Under the pieces are notes generated by a model. That model ran no database searches, was not told the DNA's origin, and worked only from the letters and a program-made list of their open reading frames with translations. From Sphingobium sp. BYY-5 (GTDB taxonomy: Bacteria; Pseudomonadota; Alphaproteobacteria; Sphingomonadales; Sphingomonadaceae): a stretch of DNA of 64,000 nt. The DNA is taken from assembly GCF_022758885.1 (NCBI RefSeq), contig NZ_JALEBH010000001.1:1488001-1552000 (forward strand). The letters run 5' to 3'. Positions 44,502-54,317 of the stretch are shown here, in pieces; the stretch's first letter is position 1, and every line of letters starts with the position of its first letter. A program made the position numbers and the translations under genes.

Positions 44502-45790
44502 GCTCCTTTGACACCGGCTGTGCCACCGGTGGCAACGACCTGATAGCGCGGAATTATGAGATGAATAGTGCAAAGTGCGACTAGGTAGGCGCAGGCGGCA
44601 ACGATGAAGATCGGCTGGAAGCTGCCGACCGTTTCCAGGATGGCGCCGGCGAATTTCGCCATCATCATGCCGCCGATCGCACCGGCGAGGCCGCCCAGCC
44701 CCACGACCGATCCCGCCATCCAGCGCGGGAAGACATCACCGGGCAGCGCGTAGAGATTGGCGGAGAAGCCCTGATGCCCGGCGCAGGCGAGGCCGATCAG
44801 GCCGACCGCGACCCACATATTGGGCGAGTAGGTGGCAAAGGCGATCGGCACGGCGCAAAGCGCGGCGAGGAACATGGCGCTCTTGCGCGACCGGTTGATG
44901 CTCCAGCCCCGGCCGATGAAGCGCGATGAGGCCCAGCCGCCCGCCACCGACCCGACATCGGCCAGCAGATAGACGGCGATCAGCGGTGGACCGAAGTCCA
45001 GCATCTTGACGCCATATTGCTTGTTGAAGAAATCGGGCAGCCAGAAGAGGAAGGTCCACCAGACCGGATCGATCAGGAAGCGGCCCGCCATATAGGCCCA
45101 GGTCTGGCGCAGGCGGAACAGGGTCGCCCATTTGACGGCGCGCTTTTCTTCGACGGGATCGGTTTCGATCCAGGCCAGTTCCTCCGCCGAAAGGCTCTTC
45201 TTCTCGCGCGGGCGGCGGTAGAAGGTCAGCCAGGCGGCGAGCCAGACCACGGTCAGCAGGCCGGTCAGGATGAAGGCCCAGCGCCAGCCGAGCGTCACCG
45301 CGATGATCGGCACCACCAGCGGGGTCAGGATCGCGCCGACATTGGACCCGGCATTGAAGATGCCGATGGCCAGCGCCCGTTCCTTCTTGGGGAACCATTC
45401 GTTGGTCGCGGCGATGGCGGCGGGGAAAGTCCCCGCCTCCCCGATCGCCAGCGGAATGCGCGCGAACAACATCCCGGCGGTCGAGGTGAAGAAGATATGC
45501 GCGACATGGCCGATCGTCCACAGCGACACCGCCAGCGCATAGCCCGCGCGCGCGCCGATCCGGTCGATCAGCCGGCCGAAGACGACATAGGAAATGCCGT
45601 AGCCCGCCTGGAACCAGATGGCGAGGTCGGCATAACCGCTCTCGCTCCAGCCATAGCGGGCCTGAAGATCGGGCTTGAGCGTCGGCAGCACCAGCCGGTC
45701 GATATAGCTCAGCACCACCGCCGCGAAGAGCAGGCCGCAGACGATCCAGCGGATTTTACCGGAGGGTTTGGGGATGGGGACGGTAGTCAT
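44498..45790 (-). CDS. MFS hexuronate transporter (ExuT-like)
   Basis: 430 residues from ATG 45790; the longer frame extends into a palindromic repeat ('MGPRFRGDD' is its hallmark) and was dropped. Twelve membrane helices; 'VVLSYIDRLVLPTLKPDL' in helix 1 and 'FGRLIDRIGARAGYALAV' in the 2-3 loop are typical of the anion:cation symporter (ACS) group such as ExuT. It should bring glucuronate/galacturonate across the inner membrane with protons. First of the coupled series transporter-uxaC-uxuB-GH2. Confidence 0.88.
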   Translation of the reverse strand: MTTVPIPKPSGKIRWIVCGLLFAAVVLSYIDRLVLPTLKPDLQARYGWSESGYADLAIWFQAGYGISYVVFGRLIDRIGARAGYALAVSLWTIGHVAHIFFTSTAGMLFARIPLAIGEAGTFPAAIAATNEWFPKKERALAIGIFNAGSNVGAILTPLVVPIIAVTLGWRWAFILTGLLTVVWLAAWLTFYRRPREKKSLSAEELAWIETDPVEEKRAVKWATLFRLRQTWAYMAGRFLIDPVWWTFLFWLPDFFNKQYGVKMLDFGPPLIAVYLLADVGSVAGGWASSRFIGRGWSINRSRKSAMFLAALCAVPIAFATYSPNMWVAVGLIGLACAGHQGFSANLYALPGDVFPRWMAGSVVGLGGLAGAIGGMMMAKFAGAILETVGSFQPIFIVAACAYLVALCTIHLIIPRYQVVATGGTAGVKGA

Positions 45791-45810
45791 TGCCCGCTCC
45801 AAAAATACTT

Positions 45811-45899
45811 CGTCATCCCCGCGAAAGCGGGGACCCATCTCCCGACGTTGCGACGAAGGATAGGGTGGGAGATGGGTTCCCGCGTTCGCGGGAATGACG
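45811..45899. repeat. Palindromic repeat (CGTCATCCCCGCGAA type)
   Basis: Arms CGTCATCCCCGCGAAAGCGG and the reverse-complementary 'CCCGCGTTCGCGGGAATGACG' enclose 'ACCCATCTCC...GGAGATGGGT'. The 89-bp double hairpin lies between manD and the transporter gene and could act as a partial terminator or mRNA-stabilising element. Confidence 0.78.
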
Positions 45900-45911
45900 G
45901 ATGGTGGGCCA

Positions 45912-47123
45912 TCACCAGCTATGCATGGTGCCGTCTTCGAGCCGGTTCACCGGCAGGAAGGCGCGACTATATTCGTACTTTGCGGCCAGTTCCTCGTCGA
46001 TCTCGACGCCCAGGCCCGGCTTGTCGCCCGGATGCATCATGCCGTCCGCGAAGCTATAGGCATGGGGGAAGACCGCGTCCGTTTCCGGGGTATGGCGCAT
46101 ATATTCCTGAATGCCGAAATTGGGCACGCTGAGGTCGAAATGCAGCGCTGCGGCCATGCAGACCGGCGACAGGTCGGTCGCGCCATGGCAGCCGGTGCGG
46201 ATCTGGTAGAGGTCCGCCAGCGCGGCGATGCGGCGCAGATGGGTGATGCCGCCGGCATGGACCACGGTCGCGCGGATATAGTCGATCAACTGGTTCTGGA
46301 TCAGATCCTTGGCGTCCCAGATCGAGTTGAAGATTTCGCCCACGGCCAGCGGCGCGGTGGTGTGCTGGCGGATCAGCTTGAAGGCTTCCTGATTTTCCGC
46401 AGGCGTCGCATCCTCCAGCCAGAAGGGGCGATAGGGCTCCAGATCCTTGCCCAGACGACCCGCCTCGATCGGGGTCAGGCGGTGATGGATGTCGTGCAGC
46501 AGATGCACGTCCCAGCCCAACGCCTCCCGCGCTGCCTTGAACAGTTCGGGGACGACCCGCATGTACTTGCTGGTGCTCCAGACATTTTCGGTCGGCAGGT
46601 CGGCGTCGGCCGGTTCGTAGAAATATTTGTCCTTCGACACGCCATAGGTCGATGCCATGCCGGGCACCCCGCACTGGATGCGGATCGCCTTGTAACCCTG
46701 CGCCTGATAATCGAGCGCGACCTTGACCGTATCCTCGATCGTGGTGCCGTTGGCATGGCCATAGACCATCACGCCCTCGCGGCTGGCGCCGCCCAGCAAC
46801 TGGTAGACCGGCAGGCCCGCAATCTTGCCCTTGATGTCCCACAGCGCGGTATCGACGGCGGCAATGGCGGACATGGTGACGGGACCGCGACGCCAATAGG
46901 CGCCCTTGTAGAGATACTGCCAGATATCCTCGATCCGGTGCGCGTCCCGGCCGATCAGGCAGGGGATGACATGGTCGGTCAGATAGCTGGCGACCGAGAG
47001 TTCGCGGCCGTTGAGCGTCGCGTCGCCCAGGCCGTAAACCCCCTCGTCCGTCTCGATCTTCAAGGTCACGAAATTGCGGCCGGGCGATGTGACGATCACC
47101 TTGGCGCCGGTAATGATGGGCAT
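45912..47123 (-). CDS. manD: D-mannonate dehydratase of the enolase superfamily
   Basis: 403 residues with AGGAG before the ATG. It converts D-mannonate to 2-keto-3-deoxygluconate. Metal ligands D211, E237 and E263, with Tyr160, Arg148 and His213, match one-for-one (offset of one) the residues known for the characterised Novosphingobium aromaticivorans ManD. 'HDIHHRLTP', '[11 protein letters not shown]' and 'VGEIFNS' are the surrounding motifs. It replaces the unrelated UxuA used by enterobacteria. A uronate-type operator is 13 bp upstream. KDG kinase and aldolase genes are not in the window. Confidence 0.96.
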   Translation of the reverse strand: MPIITGAKVIVTSPGRNFVTLKIETDEGVYGLGDATLNGRELSVASYLTDHVIPCLIGRDAHRIEDIWQYLYKGAYWRRGPVTMSAIAAVDTALWDIKGKIAGLPVYQLLGGASREGVMVYGHANGTTIEDTVKVALDYQAQGYKAIRIQCGVPGMASTYGVSKDKYFYEPADADLPTENVWSTSKYMRVVPELFKAAREALGWDVHLLHDIHHRLTPIEAGRLGKDLEPYRPFWLEDATPAENQEAFKLIRQHTTAPLAVGEIFNSIWDAKDLIQNQLIDYIRATVVHAGGITHLRRIAALADLYQIRTGCHGATDLSPVCMAAALHFDLSVPNFGIQEYMRHTPETDAVFPHAYSFADGMMHPGDKPGLGVEIDEELAAKYEYSRAFLPVNRLEDGTMHSW

Positions 47124-47135
47124 AGAGACTCCTAA

Positions 47136-47150
47136 ATTGGTAAAGCCAAT
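47136..47150. promoter_or_regulatory. UxuR/ExuR-like operator upstream of manD
   Basis: ATTGG-TAAAG-CCAAT, a perfect 5-bp inverted repeat resembling the GntR-type hexuronate operator ATTGGTATACCAAT, just upstream of the manD ribosome site. A further half site, GACCAATTT, is at 47186-47194. The regulator is not in the window. Confidence 0.5.
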
Positions 47151-47200
47151 ATCTGACTATTCCGAAATTACGTCAACAGCGGCCTGACCAATTTCCCCGA

Positions 47201-49573
47201 TCAGACGATTTCAAGCGTCACCGACTGAAGCGCTTCGCTGTCCGGCCCGACCATGATGTCGAACAGGCCCGGCTCCACCACTTCAGCCATGTCGAGGTTC
47301 CAGAGCGCGAAGGCTTCGGGACCGAGCGACAGGCGCACGGTGCGGCTCTCGCCGGGGTTCAGGGTGACGCGCTCAAACCCCTTCAATTCCTTGATTGGGC
47401 GGGTGACGCTGGCGGTCTGGTCATGGACATAGAGCTGGACGACCTCATCCCCCGCCCTGTCGCCCACATTGCGGACGTCGACCTCCACCATGACGGTCCC
47501 GCCGGTGCCGATGCGCGGGGCGGACAGGCGCGGCTTGCCGATCTCGAACTTCGTGTAGCTGAGGCCGAAGCCGAAGGGGAAAAGTGGCGATATATCCTCA
47601 AACACATAGCCGCGCCGGGCGCTGGGCTTGCGGTTGTAGAAGATCGGAATCTGCCCCGCATCGCGCGCAACAGTGACGGGCAGCTTGGCGCCGGGATTGA
47701 CGTCGCCGAACAGGATGTCGGCCATGGCGGCGCCACCCTCCTGCCCCGGATACCAGCATTCGAGCAGCGCGTTGCACCCCTCCGCCACGGCGGGATAGCT
47801 GGGCGGGCGGCCGTTGATGGCGCAGACCACCACGGGCTTGCCGGTCGCCTTCATCGCGGCGAACAGGTCATTCTGTTCCCCGACCAGATCGATGCTGGTG
47901 CGATCGCCCAGATGCTGCTTGGCAAAGCCCTCGCGGCTGGTCTGTTCGGTGTCGCCGATGGCGAGCAGAATGATGTCGGCGGTCCTGGCCACCTCGACCG
48001 CTTCGGCAATGAGCTGGCGGTTCCTGGCGGGATCGGCCAGCAGCACCGCGTCCGCCGAACGATCCTCGCTCTGGGTGATAAAGACGCCCTGGGCGTGGAC
48101 GACCTCTGCTTGGCCCTTGAGCTTCGCCTGCACCCCTTCGAGCAGCGACACGTCCTGACGCGGGACGGAGGAATAGCCGCCCAGCCGCGCGATGGCGGCA
48201 TTGGGACCGATCACCGCGACGCGCCGGTGCGCGCCGGGGGTGAGCGGCAGGGTGCCGTCATTCTTGAGCAGCGCGATCGATCGATGCGCGGCCTTGAGCG
48301 CCAGCGCGCGGGCTTCGGCATTGCCGGTCAGCGCGTCAAAATCCTTGCGCGGCCAGGGGTTTTCGAACAGGCCCGCGCGGAATTTGAGGGTCAACATGCG
48401 CGTGCAGGCGATATCGACCGCTTCCAGGGGCACTGTGCCCGCGCGGACCTGTTCCACGAGCGTCCGATAGGCCAGGCCATCGGGCAACTCGCAATCGACA
48501 CCGGCCCGCAGCGCGGCGCGCGCCGTCCCTTGCAGGTCGGGCTGGACATGGTGGATGGTGTCGAGTTCAGGCACGGCGCCATAGTCGCTGACCACTGCAC
48601 CGTCGAAATGCCATTCGCCGCGCAGGATATCGCCGAGCAGCCAGCGGTTCTGGTGCGACGGGATGCCGTCAATTTCATTGTAGGACGGCATGACGGCGGC
48701 GATGCCGGTGCGCTTCACCACCTGACGGAAGGGCGGGAAGAAATTCTCGCGCAACTCGCGCTGGCTGATCGGCGCGGGCGCGACATTCTCGCCGCTCTGG
48801 GGCTGGCCGTGGCCGGTCATATGCTTGAGCGTGGCCATGACCTTGTCCGGGCCGAGTTGCTTGCTCTCCCCTTGCAGGCCGAGTACGGCGGCGACGCTCA
48901 TCTCGCCGCAGAGATAGGGGTCTTCGCCGAACGTCTCCTCGATCCGGCCCCAGCGCGGGTCGCGGGCGATATCGACCACCGGGGACAGCGCCAGATGCAC
49001 GCCGCGCGCGCGGACTTCGCGGGCGATGACCGACTGGACTTCCCTCATCAACTGGCGGTCGAAGCTGCCGGCCAGACCGATCGCCATCGGGAACATGGTG
49101 GCGTCGGTCGCCATATAGCCGTGCAGCGATTCCTCGTGGAAGAGGACCGGGATACCGAGCCGGGTTTCCTGCGTCGCCCATGTCTGGACGGCGGTGATGA
49201 AGGCGACCGTGTCGGCCGGGGTGCGCCAGCGCGCGCCGACGCCGCCCGCCTGATTGGAGCCATTGGGCGCACCGCGCCGGTCGGACGGGCGGGTGATCTG
49301 GCCGAAACTCGCCGGATAGGCCCTGCTCGCCTTGGCGGGCGAGAAGGTGAGGCCGTCCATGATATCCGCCTTGGTCGCCCAGAGCGCGATGATCTGCCCC
49401 ACCTTCTCCTCCAGCGTCATGCGCGAGAGGAGATCACGGACGCGCAGGTCGATGGGGGCGGCGGCGTCCTTGTAGAGCGGGCCGCCTTTCCCCTTCGCGG
49501 CCATGGCAGGCGTCGCGGCGAGGAAGGAAGTGGAGGCGAGCAGGCCCAGCGCCTGACGACGAGCAAGCGTCAT
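47201..49573 (-). CDS. Exported GH3 beta-glucosidase/beta-xylosidase
   Basis: 790 residues; ATG overlaps the upstream GH3 stop as ATGA. Twin-arginine-type signal (MTLARRQALGLLAS...AMA). GH3 N-terminal barrel (about 40-375) with 'KHMTGHGQPQSGENVAP' and the nucleophile Asp in 'AVVSDYGAV' (about 330), alpha/beta sandwich (about 425-650; 'AIGDTEQTSREG') and a fibronectin-III-like C-terminal domain. It should release xylose or glucose from oligosaccharides in the periplasm. A paralogue of the broken gene just upstream. Confidence 0.9.
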   Translation of the reverse strand: MTLARRQALGLLASTSFLAATPAMAAKGKGGPLYKDAAAPIDLRVRDLLSRMTLEEKVGQIIALWATKADIMDGLTFSPAKASRAYPASFGQITRPSDRRGAPNGSNQAGGVGARWRTPADTVAFITAVQTWATQETRLGIPVLFHEESLHGYMATDATMFPMAIGLAGSFDRQLMREVQSVIAREVRARGVHLALSPVVDIARDPRWGRIEETFGEDPYLCGEMSVAAVLGLQGESKQLGPDKVMATLKHMTGHGQPQSGENVAPAPISQRELRENFFPPFRQVVKRTGIAAVMPSYNEIDGIPSHQNRWLLGDILRGEWHFDGAVVSDYGAVPELDTIHHVQPDLQGTARAALRAGVDCELPDGLAYRTLVEQVRAGTVPLEAVDIACTRMLTLKFRAGLFENPWPRKDFDALTGNAEARALALKAAHRSIALLKNDGTLPLTPGAHRRVAVIGPNAAIARLGGYSSVPRQDVSLLEGVQAKLKGQAEVVHAQGVFITQSEDRSADAVLLADPARNRQLIAEAVEVARTADIILLAIGDTEQTSREGFAKQHLGDRTSIDLVGEQNDLFAAMKATGKPVVVCAINGRPPSYPAVAEGCNALLECWYPGQEGGAAMADILFGDVNPGAKLPVTVARDAGQIPIFYNRKPSARRGYVFEDISPLFPFGFGLSYTKFEIGKPRLSAPRIGTGGTVMVEVDVRNVGDRAGDEVVQLYVHDQTASVTRPIKELKGFERVTLNPGESRTVRLSLGPEAFALWNLDMAEVVEPGLFDIMVGPDSEALQSVTLEIV

Positions 49574-51954
49574 GGCGTCACCGTCAGCGTCGCGGATTTC
49601 AGCGCGACCGAACTGTTGCCGGTCATGATCTCGAAATCGCCCGGCTCGACCACGCGATGCATCTCGTCATTCCACATCCACAGGCTTTCGGGGCTGATGG
49701 TGAAGGTCATAGTGCGGACTTCACCCGGTTTCAGCGTCACCCGCTGAAAGCCCTTCAATTCCTTGATCGGGCGCGTGACCGAACTGACCTTGTCACGGAT
49801 ATAGAGCTGGACCACTTCGTCGCCCACGCGCTGGCCGGTGTTGCGAACATCGACCGAGACAGTTGTTTTGCCACCCGTGCCGATGCTGGTCGCGGCCAGG
49901 CGCGGGGCCGACAGGTCGAAGCTGGTGTAGCTGAGGCCGAAGCCGAAGGGATAGAGCGGATCGGTGGTGTCGAACAGATAGCCGCGCCGCGCACTGGGCT
50001 TGGCGTTGTAGAAGATCGGCAATTGCCCGACCGAGCGCGGGACAGTGACGGGTAGCTTGCCGCCGGGGTTCACGTCGCCGAACAGCACGTCTGCGACCGC
50101 ATTGCCACCCTGCTCGCCCAGATACCAGCCTTCGAGAATGGCGTCGGCCTGTTCGGAAATCTTGACCGTCGATGCCGGGCGGCCGTTGATGAGGACGACG
50201 GTGATCGGCTTGCCCAGCGCCTTCAAGGCGTCGAACAGCTCCTGCTGCTCACCGACCAGATCGAGGCTGGGGCGGTCGCCCAGATGATTGCCGGCCCAGC
50301 CCTCGCGGCTCGACTGTTCGGTATCGCCCAGGGTGAGGACGATGCGATCCACGCCCCTGGCGGCTTCCACCGCCTGCGCGATCAGCCTGCGGTTTTCGGC
50401 GGGATCGGACTTCACCACCTTGTCTTCCCACCAGTCGTCATTCTCGGTGATCTTGACGCCCTGCGCGAAGACGATCTTCGCGCGGCTGCCGACCTTCGCC
50501 TTGATGCCTTCGAGGATGGAAACGCTGTGCGGCGGCTGGCCATAATAGCCGCCCAGGCGGGCGACGGCGGCGCTGGGGCCGATGACGGCGATCGTCCCTT
50601 CGGGCTTCAGCGGCAGCATGCCGTCATTCTTGAGCAGGGTGATGGAGCGCTGCGCCGCCTTCAGCGCCAGGGCGCGGGCTTCGGCATCGTTGGTGAGCCT
50701 TTCGGCAGCGGCGGCGTCGGCATAGGGATTTTCGAACAGGCCCGCGCGGAACTTGAGTTCCAGCATCCGGCGAACGGCAAGGTCCAGCTTCGCCTCGCTC
50801 ACCTTGCCTTCGCGCACCAGCTTGGCCAGCGTGGCGTAGGACAGGCCGTCGGGCAGGTCCGCATCGACCCCGGCGTCGAGCGCGCGGGTCGCGGCCTGCT
50901 CCAGATTGGCGGCGATATGATGGATGCTCATCAACTGGTCGATCGCCGAATAATCGGAAACGACCGCGCCCTTGAAGCCCCATTCCCCGCGCAGCACATC
51001 CTGCAACAGCCAGCGATTGGCGTGGCTGGGGACACCGTCGATTTCATTATAGCTGGCCATGACCGCCTCGATCCCGGTGCGCATCACCACCTGTTCGAAG
51101 GGCGGGAAGAAATTCTCCCGCAATTCGCGTTCGGAGACAGGCGCGGGGCCGATATTGGTGCCGCTTTCGGGCTGGCCGTGGCCGGTCAGATGCTTGAGCG
51201 TGGCGAACACCTTGCCGGGGCGCAGGTTGCGCGAGCGGCCCTGGCCTTGCAGCCCCTCGACCGCGGCGACGCCCATCTCGCCGACCAGATAGGGGTCTTC
51301 GCCATAGGTTTCCTCGATCCGGCCCCAGCGCGGGTCGCGGGCGATATCGACCACCGGGGACAACACCATCGGCACACCCCGGACACGGATTTCGCGCGCG
51401 ATCACGCTGTTGACGTCGCGCAGCATGTCCGTGTCGAAGGAGGAGGCCATGGCGATCGACTGGGGAAAGCTGGTCGCGCCGACGGCGGTATAGCCGTGCA
51501 GCCCTTCCTCATGGAACAGGACCGGGATGCCCAGGCGCGTTTGCGTCATCGCCTATTTCTGCATGGCGTTGACCAGGGCGACGGTCTGGCGCGGATCGCG
51601 ACCCGGCGCGACCCGTGGGCTGACCGGTCCTTTCGCATCGGACGGACGGGTGAACTGGCCCAGGCCGTTGGGATATTGCGCCGCCAGCCTGGCGGGATCG
51701 AGCTGGAGCCGGTCGTCGAAAATCTTGACCTTGTCTGTCCAGACGGCAGTGATCTGGGCGATCTTCTCCTCCAGCGTCATGCGCGAAAGGAGATCGTCGA
51801 CGCGCGCCTCGATCGGGGCGCTGGCGTCCTTGTAGATGGGTTTTGCCGATGCGGCTGGAGCGGCCTGAGCAGCGGCCCGAACTGGCGCCTGCACCCCGGC
51901 GATGCCCAGCGCCAGCGCCGAAGCGGCGCAGAGGATTTTGCAGGTACGGATCAC
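49570..51954 (-). pseudogene. GH3 glycosidase interrupted by an in-frame TAG
   Basis: The frame runs from a GTG at 51954 (GGAGAGGGG upstream; signal peptide 'VIRTCKILCAASALALGIAG' type) to 49570, but codon 134 (51553-51555) is TAG. The following residues (AMTQTRLGIPVLFHEEGLHGY) continue the same fold without a shift. The paralogue reads 'AVQTWATQETRLG' where this gene reads 'AMQK-stop-AMTQTRLG', so a TGG Trp codon probably became TAG. The rest of the enzyme is intact, including 'AVVSDYSAIDQL' nucleophile region and C-terminal domain. The 659-codon downstream part could start at the ATG right after the stop but would have no signal peptide. Confidence 0.85.
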
Positions 51955-52008
51955 GAAGCCCCTCTCCATTTTGCGATGCGGCCACCTTTTTACTTGCCGC
52001 GATCGAAC

Positions 52009-52022
52009 TGATAGCGTTACCA
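52009..52022. promoter_or_regulatory. LacI-type operator between the divergent GH3 and GH67 genes
   Basis: TGATAGCGTTACCA; its reverse complement TGGTAACGCTATCA differs by one base from the operators at 38742 and 58286. It lies midway between the GTG of the GH3 gene (51954) and the GTG of the GH67 gene (52096), able to control both. Confidence 0.72.
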
Positions 52023-52095
52023 TTGATCGGACAAGAGAGACTTGTCAATGCCCGTTGAAAGGGCTTTGACGACTAAGCTGCAAGGGAGTGGATGA

Positions 52096-54240
52096 GTGAT
52101 AGCGCGCCTGTTTTGCTGGATTGTTGCCATGGTCGCGGTCGGCCTGACGCCGATGGCGCGGGCCGAGGACGGCTATGATCTGTGGCTGCGCTACGCTCGC
52201 GCGGACCCGTCGCGCAGCGCTGCCCTCTCGGCCCATGCGACGGCGATCGTCGCCACCGGCGCCGGCCCGACATGGGCTGCGGCCACCGGCGAATTGCAGC
52301 GCGGTATCGGCGGCATGACCGGCGCGCCGCCCGCCCTTTCGGAAACGATCCAGCAAGGCGCGCTGTGGCTGGCGACGCCCGCCTCCACCCCTGCGCTGCC
52401 GGTCAGGACCGATGGCCTGGGCAGCGAAGGCTATGCGATTCGCTCGACCATGGTCGACGGCAAGGCGGTGACGCTGATCGCCGCGAACGGCGATGTGGGC
52501 GTGCTGCACGGCGTCTATCACTGGCTGCGACTGGCGCAGAGCGGGGCGAGCCTCGATGCGCTCGACATCCGCAGCGCGCCGAAGATCGGCCTGCGGCTGC
52601 TCAACCATTGGGACAATCTCAACGGCACGGTCGAGCGCGGCTATGCCGGGCAATCCATCTGGGACTGGTGGCGGCTGCCCGACTGGAAAGGGCCGCGCTA
52701 TACCGACTATGCCCGCGCCAATGCGTCGATCGGCATCAACGGCACGGTCCTCAACAATGTGAATGCGAAGGCGGACAGCCTGACCGCGCCCTATATCGCC
52801 AAAGCGGCGGCGCTGGCCGATATCTTCCGTCCCTATGGGATCAAGGTCTATCTGTCGGTCAAATGGACCGCGCCGATGGAACTGGACGGCCTCAAGACCG
52901 CCGATCCGCTCGATCCCGCCGTCGCCGCCTGGTGGAAGGCGAAGGCGGACGAGATTTACAAGGCGATCCCCGATTTTGGCGGCTTCCTGATCAAGGCCAA
53001 TAGCGAGGGCCAGCCGGGGCCGCAGGATTATAACCGCACCCATGCCAATGGCGCGAACATGCTGGCCGCAGCGGTCAAGCCCCATGGCGGCATCGTGATG
53101 TGGCGCGCCTTCGTCTACGCGCACGACAATCCCGACGATCGGGCGAAGCAGGCCTATAGCGACTTCAAGCCGCTGGACGGCCAGTTCGCCGACAATGTCA
53201 TCGTGCAGGTGAAGAATGGCGCGATCGACTTCCAGCCGCGCGAGCCGTTCCATCCGCTGTTCGGGGCGATGCCCAGAACACCGCTGATGATGGAGTTCCA
53301 GATCACCAAGGAATATCTGGGCCAGTCGACGCACCTCACCTATCTCGGCCCGCTGTTCGAGGAGGTGCTGCGCAGCGACACCTTTGCGAAGGGCAAGGGA
53401 TCGACCGTCGCCAGGGTGATCGACGGGTCGCTGGAGGGCCACACCCTCACCGGCATTGCGGGCGTGGCCAATATCGGCGTCGATCGCGACTGGAGCGGGT
53501 CGATCTTCAACCAGGCGGACTGGTACGCCTTCGGCCGCCTCGCCTGGGACACCAGCCTGTCGGCGCAGGCGATCGCGCAGGAATGGGCGGCGCAGACCTT
53601 CTCGCCCGATCCCAGGGTGGTGCAGCCGATCGTCGCGATGATGATGGGATCGCGCGAGGCGGCGGTCGATTATATGACGCCGCTGGGCCTGGCCCATGTC
53701 ATGGGCACCGGCCATCATTATGGCCCCGCCCCCTGGATCGCCGACCTGGCGCGGCCCGAATGGAACCCGGTCTATTATCACAAGGCCAACGTCCAGGGCA
53801 TCGGCTTCGACCGGACCGGGACGGGCAGCAACGCCATCGCCCAATATGCGCCGCCCGTCGCCAGGAGGCTGGCCGATCCGAAGACGACGCCGGAACGCGA
53901 CCTGCTCTGGTTCCATCACCTGCCCTGGGATTATCGCCTGCGATCGGGGGAGACATTGTGGGACGGGCTGGTCCATCATTATGAGCGGGGCGTGGCCTAT
54001 GTCGCCGACATGCAGAAGACATGGGAGGGCCTGCGCCCCTATGTCGACGCGGAACGGTTCGCGGAGACGGAGGCGTTCCTCACCATCCAGCATCGCGAGG
54101 CACTATGGTGGCGCGACGCCAGCATCGCCTATTTCCAGTCCATGTCGAAACGCCCCCTGCCCGCAGGATCGGCCGCGCCCGCGCATGATCTGGACTGGTA
54201 CAAGGCGCAGAGCTTTCCCTATGCACCGGGACATAATTGA
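52096..54240 (+). CDS. Exported GH67 alpha-glucuronidase
   Basis: 714 residues from a GTG with AAGGGAG eight bases upstream; signal peptide ends 'PMARA'. It removes (4-O-methyl)glucuronic acid from the non-reducing end of xylo-oligosaccharides. Catalytic acid E304 in 'KANSEGQPG' and the two base carboxylates D378 ('GAIDFQPREPF') and E406 ('ITKEYLG') have the same spacing as E292/D365/E393 of the Cellvibrio enzyme. 'RLLNHWDNLNGTVERGYAG' is the family hallmark. The glucuronate it yields feeds the UxaC-UxuB-ManD route. Confidence 0.95.
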   Translation: MIARLFCWIVAMVAVGLTPMARAEDGYDLWLRYARADPSRSAALSAHATAIVATGAGPTWAAATGELQRGIGGMTGAPPALSETIQQGALWLATPASTPALPVRTDGLGSEGYAIRSTMVDGKAVTLIAANGDVGVLHGVYHWLRLAQSGASLDALDIRSAPKIGLRLLNHWDNLNGTVERGYAGQSIWDWWRLPDWKGPRYTDYARANASIGINGTVLNNVNAKADSLTAPYIAKAAALADIFRPYGIKVYLSVKWTAPMELDGLKTADPLDPAVAAWWKAKADEIYKAIPDFGGFLIKANSEGQPGPQDYNRTHANGANMLAAAVKPHGGIVMWRAFVYAHDNPDDRAKQAYSDFKPLDGQFADNVIVQVKNGAIDFQPREPFHPLFGAMPRTPLMMEFQITKEYLGQSTHLTYLGPLFEEVLRSDTFAKGKGSTVARVIDGSLEGHTLTGIAGVANIGVDRDWSGSIFNQADWYAFGRLAWDTSLSAQAIAQEWAAQTFSPDPRVVQPIVAMMMGSREAAVDYMTPLGLAHVMGTGHHYGPAPWIADLARPEWNPVYYHKANVQGIGFDRTGTGSNAIAQYAPPVARRLADPKTTPERDLLWFHHLPWDYRLRSGETLWDGLVHHYERGVAYVADMQKTWEGLRPYVDAERFAETEAFLTIQHREALWWRDASIAYFQSMSKRPLPAGSAAPAHDLDWYKAQSFPYAPGHN

Positions 54241-54263
54241 TTTCTTGCCCCAGTTATAACAAA

Positions 54264-54277
54264 TGATGTCGTTACCA
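54264..54277. promoter_or_regulatory. LacI-type operator upstream of lacI-family gene
   Basis: TGATGTCGTTACCA, reverse complement TGGTAACGACATCA, 41 bp before the regulator start: probable autoregulation. Confidence 0.6.
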
Positions 54278-54317
54278 TTTCGACGATGACATTCCCCGCT
54301 CCAAAAAAGGCGCCGCA

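Noticed and set aside
44521..44534. Palindrome TGCCACCGGTGGCA
   Set aside because: Lies inside the transporter coding region near its C-terminus and lacks the AGCGCT centre of the other operators; coding constraint is a simpler reason.
47423..49747. 774-codon plus-strand frame opposite the GH3 gene
   Set aside because: Antisense shadow of a GC-rich gene; the minus-strand GH3 has catalytic motifs and a signal peptide.
52045..54093. 682-codon minus-strand frame opposite the GH67 gene
   Set aside because: Antisense of the alpha-glucuronidase, whose catalytic residues and signal peptide are clear.
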